Shown piece after piece: positions 36,943 to 44,738 of a DNA stretch of 64,000 bases. Source of the stretch: an uncultured Sterolibacterium sp. (GTDB lineage Bacteria > Pseudomonadota > Gammaproteobacteria > Burkholderiales > Rhodocyclaceae); contig CAIYYX010000170.1 in the NCBI GenBank assembly GCA_903930535.1, forward strand, positions 1 to 64,000, written 5' to 3'. The notes beneath the pieces were generated by a model. The model did not search any database, was not told the origin of the DNA, and saw only the letters and a program-made list of their open reading frames with translations. A program made the position numbers and the translations under genes. How positions within the stretch are numbered: position 1 is the stretch's first letter; each line of letters starts with the position of its first letter.

Positions 36943-37164
36943 TCAGTAATCGTCCCCGACCATGGGCTCGGGCTTGCGCACCTGCGACAGCAGGTCCTCG
37001 GCCTGCAACTCGTTTTCGGCGAATATCATCCTGATCGTGGCGCCGACAGCCAAGGTCTCACGCAATTCCTTGACCGTTTTCGAGGCCTCCTTGAACGAGG
37101 CATGCTGGGCCACTTTCTCCAGGTTCTTGAGCGGCGCATGGACCTTGTAAATGAAGTAAGGCAT
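36943..37164 (-). CDS. Small protein of unknown function in the redox-fusion operon
   Basis: The product is 73 aa: a first strand MPYFIYKVH, then a helix LKNLEKVAQHASFKEASKTVKELRETL, a strand TIRMIFAENELQAEDLL and an acidic end. The alternation suggests a compact alpha/beta fold; no motif identifies it. It has tight spacing to both neighbours (8 bases after the S24-like gene, 11 bases before the 349-aa gene). It starts MPYFIYKV like several small proteins linked to redox operons, but that resemblance is too weak to name it. Confidence 0.65.
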   Translation of the reverse strand: MPYFIYKVHAPLKNLEKVAQHASFKEASKTVKELRETLAVGATIRMIFAENELQAEDLLSQVRKPEPMVGDDY

Positions 37165-37172
37165 AGCTCCTC

Positions 37173-37535
37173 CTAGTCTACGTAATGCTTCAGTTCCCGC
37201 CTGCGGCCGGGCCGGGTCTTCTGGATGATCACGCCCTTGACCGCGGTCTTAAGCGCGGCGAGATCGGAGATGGCGATTTCAGGATAGGCTGCGTTGAGCG
37301 GGTGCAGCCGCCAGCTGTCCCCCTCGGCCAGCAGTTGCCGGAAAATCCATTCATCGTCGTGATAAGCGAGCACATAAGCGCCATCCTTCGCCAGGCCTTC
37401 CGGCTCGATGATGACGATATCGCCTTCGGCAAACTCGGGCAGCATGCTCTCGCCCAGAACCATCAGGGCGAAGGACTCGGCGCCGCTGCAGGCGGATTCG
37501 GCATGCTCTGCCGCGATGGGGATGATTGCGGCCAT
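37173..37535 (-). CDS. HTH-less S24 (LexA/UmuD-like) peptidase-fold protein with Lys-to-Arg change
   Basis: The product is 120 aa and consists of the S24 domain only. The serine loop is LGESMLPEFAEGDIVIIEP (Ser30), which is the S24 signature. In LexA and UmuD the catalytic base is a Lys in a segment such as EFTVKKL; the matching segment here is EWIFRQL, with Arg66 in that place. Autocleavage is therefore doubtful and the fold may serve as a sensor or a docking platform. No DNA-binding domain is present in this chain, but the gene just upstream (1-base overlap at 37535) encodes an HTH on the fusion protein, so the two products together supply both parts. Confidence 0.78.
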   Translation of the reverse strand: MAAIIPIAAEHAESACSGAESFALMVLGESMLPEFAEGDIVIIEPEGLAKDGAYVLAYHDDEWIFRQLLAEGDSWRLHPLNAAYPEIAISDLAALKTAVKGVIIQKTRPGRRRELKHYVD

Positions 37536-39022
37536 CAGAGAACCGTCGAATAAATCCGCGGCGCGGCAAGGCCGGCCGCCGTGAGTTCGGCTGCTGCTGC
37601 GGCGACGAAGGCTTGCGGCCCCGAGAGGTAGACGTCATGGCCGGCGAGATCGGCGAGGTCACGGCGCAGGGTCTGTGCCACCTCCCGCCCGCCCGTCGCA
37701 GCATCTTGGGCGTCAAGCGCGACATAGTTGAAATCATCGAGAGCCTCGCTCCAGGCGCGGCACTGGTTGGCCAGATAATGTCCGTCGGCGCGGGTCGCCG
37801 TCCAGTAGAGCGAAAGCGACTCGGCGGCGGCCACGGCGAGGGCGTGTTCGATCAGGCTGTTTGCCGGCGCGAAGCCCGTGTCGCAGGCGACGAAAACAAT
37901 GGGGCGGCTGGAACCCCGGCTAAGCGTGAATTCTCCCCAGGGCCCCCACACCGTGACCGCATCACCGGTTTTCAGCGCGCCGGCAAATAGACTGTCGGCG
38001 AATGCATCGACGCCCGGAGACTCGGGACGGGCGACATGGAAATAGAGGTTGCGGTCATCGCAGGGGCAACTCGCCACCGCATAGGTGGCGGAGCAGTCCA
38101 GACCATCGCCGGCCAGACCCAGGGTGACGCTCTGCCCGGCGAGAAAGCGCAGGCGGTTGCCGCGCGGGGTCTGCACATGCAGCAGCAGCGTATCAGCACT
38201 GCCCATCGTGGCAAGCTTCCTGACCTTTGCGACGATGCGCTGCTCGGGAATGTCGGCGGGGCCGGCAGCCTCGAGCGCTTCCAGGACGACATCGCTGACC
38301 GCGGTGTGGGCGCAAAGCAGCACATAGCCCTGCAATCGCTCCGCCTCGGACAGGACATAGTCGCAGTGCTGCACGCGGCGCACTTCGCCTGTCACCACCC
38401 GCGCCTTGCACAGGCCGCAGTTGCCGTTGCCGCAGCCGTAGTTGAGGCCGAGGCCGGCGCCCAGGCCGGCCTGAAGCAGCGTATCGTGGCCCTGGACCAG
38501 GAATTCCCGGCCGCTGGGACGGACCGTCACATGTGCGGACATAATTCTCAGCATATCATCCATGAGCCCTATGGTATCGGCCGGCTCGATTGACCCCAGC
38601 ACGGCCGCCAAGCCGCTTTCCAGCATTTTCCCGACCTCTGTCAATTCTATGGAAGGGCTTTTCGCGGAAAGTTTCTCGATGCGTTCCATGAGCGAGAGCA
38701 CCAGACCGTGATAGCCCTGGAGATGGCGGCGCAGGTCTCCCAGTTCCTGGCTTTGCGCGAACAGGCGCTGGGCGAGAACCTCGGAACTGGGCAGCATGTA
38801 TTCGCGCGCGCGACGGCCGAAAGACTCCTCCTTGATCCTGGCGACGCGCTCGAAAGCCCCGCTGTCCTCGAGATCGAAATCCGGATAGGCAGAAAGGAGA
38901 TCCGCGGAGTCGACCATGCCGTCGTGAGAAGGCAGTTCTCCCTCGCGTATCCTCTTTTGCAGCGCGCCGCGGCTGACACCGACCAGGTGCGCCGCGCGCG
39001 ACAGAGTAAGGCGTTGGCCCAT
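37535..39022 (-). CDS. Fusion of an HTH domain, a plant-type 2Fe-2S ferredoxin and an FAD/NAD(P)H reductase
   Basis: The product is 495 aa. Residues 1-50 look like an excisionase/MerR-type HTH (LTLSRAAHLVGVSRGALQKRIREGELP). Residues 55-160 form helices with coiled-coil tendency. Residues about 163-250 are a 2Fe-2S domain with Cys197, Cys202, Cys205 and Cys237 (YGCGNGNCGLC, LLCAH). Residues about 260-495 are a ferredoxin-NADP reductase-like module (FLAGQSVTLGL, FVACDTGFAPANSL, VYLSGPQAFV). Such reductases normally support oxygenases; an N-terminal DNA-binding domain is unusual and suggests a redox-responsive regulator. It is the first gene of the four-gene operon and diverges from a SulP gene. 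Confidence 0.85.
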   Translation of the reverse strand: MGQRLTLSRAAHLVGVSRGALQKRIREGELPSHDGMVDSADLLSAYPDFDLEDSGAFERVARIKEESFGRRAREYMLPSSEVLAQRLFAQSQELGDLRRHLQGYHGLVLSLMERIEKLSAKSPSIELTEVGKMLESGLAAVLGSIEPADTIGLMDDMLRIMSAHVTVRPSGREFLVQGHDTLLQAGLGAGLGLNYGCGNGNCGLCKARVVTGEVRRVQHCDYVLSEAERLQGYVLLCAHTAVSDVVLEALEAAGPADIPEQRIVAKVRKLATMGSADTLLLHVQTPRGNRLRFLAGQSVTLGLAGDGLDCSATYAVASCPCDDRNLYFHVARPESPGVDAFADSLFAGALKTGDAVTVWGPWGEFTLSRGSSRPIVFVACDTGFAPANSLIEHALAVAAAESLSLYWTATRADGHYLANQCRAWSEALDDFNYVALDAQDAATGGREVAQTLRRDLADLAGHDVYLSGPQAFVAAAAAELTAAGLAAPRIYSTVL

Positions 39023-39105
39023 GAGTTTAAAAACCAGATTGTGACTGCCGACAGTATTCCATTTAATCGCCGCGCTGATAAGCCCGGCTCATGGCCTCAT
39101 CGACA

Positions 39106-39124
39106 ACCCTGTATGCTTCAGGGT
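39106..39124. promoter_or_regulatory. Inverted repeat between the HTH-redox gene and the SulP gene
   Basis: ACCCTG (39106-39111) and CAGGGT (39119-39124) are perfect 6-bp arms around TATGCTT, 27 bases before the SulP ATG and 84 bases before the start of the fusion gene. It is a possible operator for the HTH of the fusion protein. Purely positional evidence. Confidence 0.35.
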
Positions 39125-39150
39125 CATCCCTTTGTTAAGATTCCTGCCTC

Positions 39151-40932
39151 ATGAGCACGAACACCACCTTGCTGCGCCTTTTCCCATTCCTGCGTTGGTG
39201 GCCGCAGATGAATCGCGCGAGCTTCAAGGCGGACGTCACGGCCGGCCTGATAGGCGCCATCATCGTGCTGCCGCAGGGCGTCGCCTTCGCCACCCTGGCC
39301 GGCATGCCCCCGGAGTACGGACTTTACGCCGCCATGGTGCCGGCTGTCGTGGGGGCGCTCTGGGGCTCCTCCTTCCATCTCGTCTCGGGGCCGACCAACG
39401 CCATTTCCCTGGTGGTGTTCGCCACCATGAGCACCATCGCCGAACCGGGCAGCGCAGACTATGTGCGCCTGGTCCTGACCCTGACTTTCATGGTCGGGAT
39501 GATGCAGTTGGCGATGGGCCTGGCGCGCATGGGCACGCTGGTGAATTTCATTTCGCATACCGTGGTGATCGGCTTCACCGCCGGCGCGGCGATGCTCATC
39601 GTGGCCAGCCAGGTGAAGAATTTCTTCGGCATCGATGTTCCTCAGGGAACGATGTTTTTCCGCATCTTCGACACCTTGTTTTCCCATGCCGGGCAGATCA
39701 ATCCTTATGTCGTCGGCGTCGGCATGGCGACGCTGATCACCGGCGTGATCGTGAGAACGTGGTTGCCGAAAATCCCCTACATGATTGCCGCCATGGCGGC
39801 CGGGAGCGCGGCTGCCTACGCGCTGAACCAGTGGCTGGGCGCCGAGGCCACCGGGATCAAGACCCTGGGCGCCCTGCCCGCCGCCTTCCCGCCATTCTCG
39901 GCGCCGCAGTTCTCCCTGGCCACCATGCGCGAATTGATCGGCGCCGCCTTCGCCGTCACCGTCCTGGGCCTGACCGAGGCCGTGTCGATCTCCCGCTCCG
40001 TTGCCACCCGGTCCGGCCAGCGCATCGACGGCAATCAGGAGTTCATCGGCCAGGGCCTGTCCAATCTTGTCGGCGCCTTTTTCTCCGCCTATCCTTCCTC
40101 AGGCTCATTCAACCGCTCGGGCCTCAATTTTGAGGCCGGCGCCAAGACGCCGCTGGCTGCCGTGCTGTCGGCCGGTTTCCTGTTTGCCGTGATTCTGGTG
40201 GTGGCGCCGCTCGCCGCCTATCTGCCGATCGCCTCGATGGCGGCAATCCTTTTCCTGGTCGCCTGGGGATTGATAGACTTCCACCATATCGCCGCCATTG
40301 CCCGCGCCAGCCGCTCCGAAGCCATCGTGCTGGGCACGACCTTCCTTGCAACCCTGGTGATGCATCTGGAGTTCGCCATTCTGGTGGGCATCGTCATGTC
40401 GTTGATGCTTTATCTCAACCGCACCTCGCGCCCGACCATCCGTTCGCTCCTGCCCGATGCCGACGATCCGCAGCGCAAGATGACTGAGCGCCAGCCAGGC
40501 CAGGCCGAGTGTCCGCAACTGAAGATCATCCGCATCGAGGGTTCGATCTACTTCGGCGCCGTCAATCACATCGGCGAATATCTGCACGAAATCGCCGAGC
40601 GCCGGCCCGGGCAGAAACGGCTGCTGCTCAGGGGCAAGAGGATCAACTTCGTGGATGTCGCCGGCGCCGAACTGCTCGCCCATGAAGCCGAACGGCGGCG
40701 CAAGATGGGCGGCGGCCTGTACTTCTTCAGCCTCTCCGAGGCCCCCTTGAAGATGCTGGGCAAGGCCGCGTTCTCCGACCGCCTGGGCGCCATCGTCAAC
40801 TTCCCCAGCACCACGCAGGCCATCTCGGCCCTGGTGCCCGGACTCGATCCCGACATCTGCGCCACTTGCACGGTGCGCATTTTCCGTGAATGCGCGGACC
40901 TTCCCGCTCCGGGAGTCAGTCGAAACGCTTGA
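39151..40932 (+). CDS. SulP-family inorganic anion transporter with STAS domain
   Basis: The 593 aa protein has about 10-12 membrane segments: FKADVTAGLIGAIIVLPQGVAFATLAGMPPEYGLYAA, the SulP signature, then ISRSVATRSGQRIDGNQEFIGQGLSNLVGAFFSAYPSSGSFNRS. The cytoplasmic STAS domain at about 450-560 includes LKIIRIEGSIYFGAVNHI and RINFVDVAGAELLAHEA. Likely ions are sulfate, bicarbonate or dicarboxylates; they cannot be distinguished here. An unusual C-terminal tail, DPDICATCTVRIFREC, holds three cysteines. The last 17 bases overlap the end of the convergent second SulP gene. Confidence 0.9.
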   Translation: MSTNTTLLRLFPFLRWWPQMNRASFKADVTAGLIGAIIVLPQGVAFATLAGMPPEYGLYAAMVPAVVGALWGSSFHLVSGPTNAISLVVFATMSTIAEPGSADYVRLVLTLTFMVGMMQLAMGLARMGTLVNFISHTVVIGFTAGAAMLIVASQVKNFFGIDVPQGTMFFRIFDTLFSHAGQINPYVVGVGMATLITGVIVRTWLPKIPYMIAAMAAGSAAAYALNQWLGAEATGIKTLGALPAAFPPFSAPQFSLATMRELIGAAFAVTVLGLTEAVSISRSVATRSGQRIDGNQEFIGQGLSNLVGAFFSAYPSSGSFNRSGLNFEAGAKTPLAAVLSAGFLFAVILVVAPLAAYLPIASMAAILFLVAWGLIDFHHIAAIARASRSEAIVLGTTFLATLVMHLEFAILVGIVMSLMLYLNRTSRPTIRSLLPDADDPQRKMTERQPGQAECPQLKIIRIEGSIYFGAVNHIGEYLHEIAERRPGQKRLLLRGKRINFVDVAGAELLAHEAERRRKMGGGLYFFSLSEAPLKMLGKAAFSDRLGAIVNFPSTTQAISALVPGLDPDICATCTVRIFRECADLPAPGVSRNA

Positions 40933-43081
40933 GCGACAAGGGTCGCAAGGGGCTGGCGGCTTCATCCTGGCCGCTTGCCGCGGCGGCGGCATGGATCGCA
41001 CTGAGTGCCCGGTTGGCCGTCGCGTAGAGATTCTGCTCGCCGATACGGCTGGCCAGGCCGGTCGCGCGCAGCACATCCACCACCTGTTTTTTCAGGCCGG
41101 AAAAGGCGACGGTGAGGCCATTGTCGCGCAGCCGCTCTACCAGGTGGCCGATGACCTCCTCGCCGGAAGCATCGAGTTCGTTGATGCCCTCGCCAACCAC
41201 CAGGAGGAAGTTCGCCTTGGGATTGGCGGCCACCGCTTCGAGGATGGCATCCTCGAAATAGGACACGTTGGCGAAATAGAGGCGGCCGTCGAAGCGCACC
41301 GCGGTGACGATGTCGGAGGCGGGCAGGTGATGAATTTTCGCATCGCGCAGTGTGCCATCGGGGTGCCGTCCGAGCACGGCCACGCGCGGCGTCATGGTGC
41401 GCGCAAGATAGAGCACGATGGCCAGGCTCGCCCCGACCAGTATGCCGGTGTCGAGATGCGGCGCCACGGCCAGGGTCACGACGAAGGTGACGATGGCGGC
41501 GATGCCGTCGTGACGGCTTGCCTGCCAGGCGTGTTTGATGGCGGCGAAGTTGATCAGGCCGATGACCGCCATGATGATGACCGCCGCCAGCACGGTTTGC
41601 GGCAGATGATAAAGGAGGGGCGTCAGCCAGAGCAGCGTGAGCAGGACGATGAGGCCGGTAAACAGCGAAGACATGCCGGTCACCGCGCCGGCATTCAAGT
41701 TGACCGCAGAGCGGGAAAAGGAGCCTGAGACCGGATAGGACTGGCTCACGGCGCCGATCAGATTGGCCAGGCCCTGACCCACCAGTTCCTGGTTGGGATC
41801 GATTCTCTGCCGGGTCTTGGCGGCCATCGCCTTGGCGATCGAGATCGCCTCCATGAAACCGACCAGCGCGATCACCAAGGCCGCCGAGAACAGGCTGGCC
41901 AGCATCTCCAGCGACCAGTTCGGCATGCCGACAGCCGGCAGACCTTCAGGAACCCTACCCACCACCTCGCCGCCGCCGCTCAACCTGAGTTCGCCCGAGC
42001 CCGCACGGATGATGTGCCAGCGCTGGCCGTCGCTCTTCTCGCCCGGTGCGACCCTGCCCGCGGCATAGAGGCCGACTGTCTTGCCATTGCCGTCCTGGAC
42101 GCGTTCAAAGACGAAGCTGCGCAGGGCGCGATTGCGCCGGCGGTTTTCGGCCTCCCTGTCCTTCAACTGCAGCCTGAGCAGCTGCAGTTCATAATTGAGG
42201 GTCACGGCCTCGTGGGAAAGCTCGCCTCTATCCCTCTGCAACTTATTCAATTCCCCGGCCTTGTCGCCGATCTGCTGGTTGATTTCCTTGATGCGCTCCT
42301 CGATGCGCACGAACTCAGTCAGCATCGCAGCGGCCTCTGCTTCCTTGATGGTACTGATGTCGGCCGTCGCCGTGCGCTCGAAACCGATCTGCCAGGAGAC
42401 GAGGGAGGTCAGGGCAACGGCGATCAGGACACCGGGCAGCTTGGGCGCCATCCTGCGCACCAGCCACATCACCGTCATTGCCGCCAGACCCATCCACAGC
42501 GTCGGCCAATGGGTGTCACCCAACTGCTGGACGACGCCCCAGATATCCTGAAGAAAATACTCCGAGCGGCCGATAGGAACGCCGATCAGCTTGTTGATCT
42601 GAGACAGACCGATGATGATCGCGGCGGCGTTGGTGAAGCCGACGATCACCGGATGCGAGAGGAAATTGACGATGACGCCGAGTTTGAATAAGCCCAGGGT
42701 TAACTGCACCACACCGACCATCAGCGTCAGGCCGATCGCCAGCGCCACATAGGCTTCCGATCCCGGTGCGGCCAGCGGCGCCAGACTCGAGGCCGTGAGC
42801 AGGGAAACCACGGCCACCGGCCCGGTACCGAGTTGGTTCGACGAGCCCCATAGGGCGCCGACCATCACCGGCAGAAAGGCGGCGTAGAGACCGAAATACA
42901 CCGGCATCCCCGCCAACTGCGCATAGGCCATGGACTGCGGCACGAGCACCAGTGCCACGGTCAGGCCGGCCAGGAAGTCGGCGCGCAGGGCCGTGGCGGA
43001 ATAAGGCAGCCAGCGCAGGAAAGGCAGGAGGCGGAGCAGGAGCGGAGGGACGTTCATGTGATGTTGCGGCTGCATGGGCAA
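40916..43081 (-). CDS. SulP-family transporter with a large coiled-coil insertion
   Basis: The product is 721 aa, about 130 residues longer than its neighbour. The N-terminal membrane part (LRADFLAGLTVALVLVPQSMAYAQLAGMPVYFGLYAAFLP) and the later part (IDPNQELVGQGLANLIGAVSQSYPVSGSFSRSAVN) are standard SulP. The STAS domain at about 575-690 includes AVRFDGRLYFANVSYFED. Between them, at about 245-380, lies an insert: a heptad-rich helix (FVRIEERIKEINQQIGDKAG, then LNYELQLLRLQLKDREAENRR) followed by a beta-like segment (RWHIIRAGSGELRLSGGGEVVGRV). The insert sits in a loop between membrane segments. ATG 43057 is an alternative start. Confidence 0.88.
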   Translation of the reverse strand: MPMQPQHHMNVPPLLLRLLPFLRWLPYSATALRADFLAGLTVALVLVPQSMAYAQLAGMPVYFGLYAAFLPVMVGALWGSSNQLGTGPVAVVSLLTASSLAPLAAPGSEAYVALAIGLTLMVGVVQLTLGLFKLGVIVNFLSHPVIVGFTNAAAIIIGLSQINKLIGVPIGRSEYFLQDIWGVVQQLGDTHWPTLWMGLAAMTVMWLVRRMAPKLPGVLIAVALTSLVSWQIGFERTATADISTIKEAEAAAMLTEFVRIEERIKEINQQIGDKAGELNKLQRDRGELSHEAVTLNYELQLLRLQLKDREAENRRRNRALRSFVFERVQDGNGKTVGLYAAGRVAPGEKSDGQRWHIIRAGSGELRLSGGGEVVGRVPEGLPAVGMPNWSLEMLASLFSAALVIALVGFMEAISIAKAMAAKTRQRIDPNQELVGQGLANLIGAVSQSYPVSGSFSRSAVNLNAGAVTGMSSLFTGLIVLLTLLWLTPLLYHLPQTVLAAVIIMAVIGLINFAAIKHAWQASRHDGIAAIVTFVVTLAVAPHLDTGILVGASLAIVLYLARTMTPRVAVLGRHPDGTLRDAKIHHLPASDIVTAVRFDGRLYFANVSYFEDAILEAVAANPKANFLLVVGEGINELDASGEEVIGHLVERLRDNGLTVAFSGLKKQVVDVLRATGLASRIGEQNLYATANRALSAIHAAAAASGQDEAASPLRPLSLKRFD

Positions 43082-43170
43082 CGTTGAACCGAGATCCTAT
43101 TCCTTTCCAGCAAAACGCGGGCTATCTTATCCCGGAATCAAGTCGGTGAATTGCTATCGGCGGCGGCGGC

Positions 43171-43176
43171 TATAAT
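43171..43176 (+). promoter_or_regulatory. -10 element of the cobalamin adenosyltransferase gene
   Basis: A consensus TATAAT lies only 7 bases before the ATG at 43184. If it is functional, the mRNA would be leaderless or nearly so. A TTGCTA at 43151-43156 is only 14 bases upstream, too close for a standard -35. Confidence 0.4.
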
Positions 43177-43183
43177 GGCCGCC

Positions 43184-43729
43184 ATGGGACACCGCCTCAC
43201 GAAAATCTACACCCGCACTGGCGACGAGGGCACGACAGGCCTGGGCGACGGCTCGCGCACCGGCAAGGACAGCCTGCGTGTTGCCGCCCTGGGCGACATT
43301 GACGAAACCAATTCGGTGATCGGCCTGCTGCTTTGCGAAGAACTGCCGGCGGACATCAATGAGCTCCTCACCGGCGTCCAGCATGACCTGTTCGATCTCG
43401 GCGGCGAGTTGTCCATTCCCGGCGCCAAGCTCTTGGCCGAAGGCTCGCCCGTGCGGCTGGAAGCGGCGATAGACCACTACAACGCGCCGCTTTCGCCTCT
43501 CAAGGAATTCATCCTGCCCGGCGGCAGTCGGCCGGCGGCGCTGGCCCACCTGGCCCGCACCGTCTGTCGCCGCGCCGAGCGCGCTCTGGTCGCCGTCGGT
43601 GAGAGCGAGGAAATTTCCGTGACTGGCAGACAGTACGTCAATCGCCTCTCCGACCTCCTGTTCGTGCTCGCCCGCCATCTCAACCTTGTCGCCGGGCACG
43701 GTGACGTGCTCTGGAAGAAAGGGCTGTAG
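43184..43729 (+). CDS. Cob(I)alamin adenosyltransferase, PduO type
   Basis: The 181 aa enzyme transfers the adenosyl group of ATP to cob(I)alamin to give adenosylcobalamin. Family marks are [19 protein letters not shown] (ATP site), [40 protein letters not shown] and the late [17 protein letters not shown]. The start is ATG 43184 (MGHRLTKIY); an upstream in-frame ATG at 43151 precedes the TATAAT and is unlikely. No other B12 gene is near. The TAG stop (43727-43729) is the first triplet of a dispersed repeat shared with the convergent ABC gene. Confidence 0.93.
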   Translation: MGHRLTKIYTRTGDEGTTGLGDGSRTGKDSLRVAALGDIDETNSVIGLLLCEELPADINELLTGVQHDLFDLGGELSIPGAKLLAEGSPVRLEAAIDHYNAPLSPLKEFILPGGSRPAALAHLARTVCRRAERALVAVGESEEISVTGRQYVNRLSDLLFVLARHLNLVAGHGDVLWKKGL

Positions 43730-43777
43730 GTCGGCCTGAAGGCCGACAACGCCGGCTGCGTCGAAAGCCCGACCTAC
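43727..43777. repeat. Dispersed TAGGTCGG repeat providing stop codons of two convergent genes
   Basis: It begins TAGGTCGGCCTGAAGGCCGA and ends GCGTCGAAAGCCCGACCTAC. The left TAG (43727-43729) stops the adenosyltransferase gene; the right CTA (43774-43776, TAG on the minus strand) stops the ABC ATPase gene. The palindromic structure could terminate both transcripts. Confidence 0.82.
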
Positions 43778-44571
43778 AAACCCAGTTCTGACGCGAAGGG
43801 CAGGTGCGGGTACTGGAAGGCGATAGGACCATCCGGTTTGGCATCGACGAACTGGCGCACGAAAGCATCCTTGGAAACGAGAATGTCGGCGGTCGGGCCT
43901 TCCGCTGCGATCACGCCATTGTTGATGAAATAGACGTAGTCGACGACCTTGAGGGATTCGGAGACGTCGTAGGTCACGACCACGGAGCTGACGCCGAGGG
44001 CATCGTTCAAGCGCCGGATCAGGTTGGCGATGACGTTGAGGGAAATCGGATCGAGGCCGGCGAAGGGCTCGTCGTACATGATCAGCATGGGGTCGATGGC
44101 GATGGCGCGGGCCAATGCCACGCGGCGCGCCATGCCGCCCGAGAGTTCGCCGGTCATCAGGCCATGGGCGCCGCGCAATCCGACCGCGTGGAGCTTCATC
44201 AAGACCAGGTCGCGGATCATTTCCTCTGGCAGGTCGGTGTTCTCGCGCATCGGGAAAGCCAGGTTGTCATAGACCGACATGTCGGAAAACAGGCCCCCGA
44301 CCTGGAACATCATGCCCATTTTTTTTCGCAGCTGGTAGAGCTTCCTGTCGTCCAACTCATGGACCACCTGCCCGTCAACCTTGACCTGCCCGCGCGAGGG
44401 CTTCAACTGGCCGCCTATCAGGTCGAGCAGGGTGGACTTGCCGCAACCGCTGGTCCCCAGGATGGCCACGATGCTGCCGCGCGGAACCTTGAGGTTGATG
44501 CCCTTCAAGATCTCGCGTTTGCCGTAGGCAAAATAGAGATCGCTGATATCGATTACCGGTGCTGTCTTCAT
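43774..44571 (-). CDS. ABC transporter ATP-binding protein, MlaF-like
   Basis: The 265 aa ATPase has Walker A GTSGCGKST, signature LSGGMARRVALARAIA, Walker B LIMYDEPFAGLDP and an H-loop-like segment after VVVTYDVSE. The sequence resembles MlaF/Ttg2A ATPases of phospholipid transport more than nutrient importers. Unlike a usual mla operon, no permease, MCE, MlaC or STAS gene follows or precedes, so it is an orphan that must partner with products made elsewhere. The product has an extra C-terminal stretch (FVRQFVDAKPDGPIAFQYPHLPFASEL) as in MlaF. Its TAG stop is inside the repeat. Confidence 0.87.
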   Translation of the reverse strand: MKTAPVIDISDLYFAYGKREILKGINLKVPRGSIVAILGTSGCGKSTLLDLIGGQLKPSRGQVKVDGQVVHELDDRKLYQLRKKMGMMFQVGGLFSDMSVYDNLAFPMRENTDLPEEMIRDLVLMKLHAVGLRGAHGLMTGELSGGMARRVALARAIAIDPMLIMYDEPFAGLDPISLNVIANLIRRLNDALGVSSVVVTYDVSESLKVVDYVYFINNGVIAAEGPTADILVSKDAFVRQFVDAKPDGPIAFQYPHLPFASELGL

Positions 44572-44668
44572 CTGTCTTGAGAAAGCTAAATGTCCGCGTT
44601 ATTTTACCCTTGCCCCGATCGGGCAGGGAGGAAGACGGCAGCCATGTCGATTCGGCATAACTGGTAGT

Positions 44669-44708
44669 ATTGCACAGCCATTTTCATTGCACAGCCTGTG
44701 TTGCACAA
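44669..44708. promoter_or_regulatory. Three TTGCACA direct repeats upstream of the first Bug gene
   Basis: ATTGCACAGCC occurs at 44669-44679 and again at 44686-44696, 17 bases apart; a third TTGCACA is at 44701-44707. The row ends 31 bases before the ATG at 44739. It looks like a tandem binding site for a regulator, but nothing identifies which one. Confidence 0.4.
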
Positions 44709-44738
44709 TGGCCGCGTTTATTGCTTGGGAGAATCACG

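Noticed and set aside
37173-37535. LexA repressor
   Set aside because: The chain has only the S24 domain and no helix-turn-helix, and the catalytic Lys appears to be Arg.
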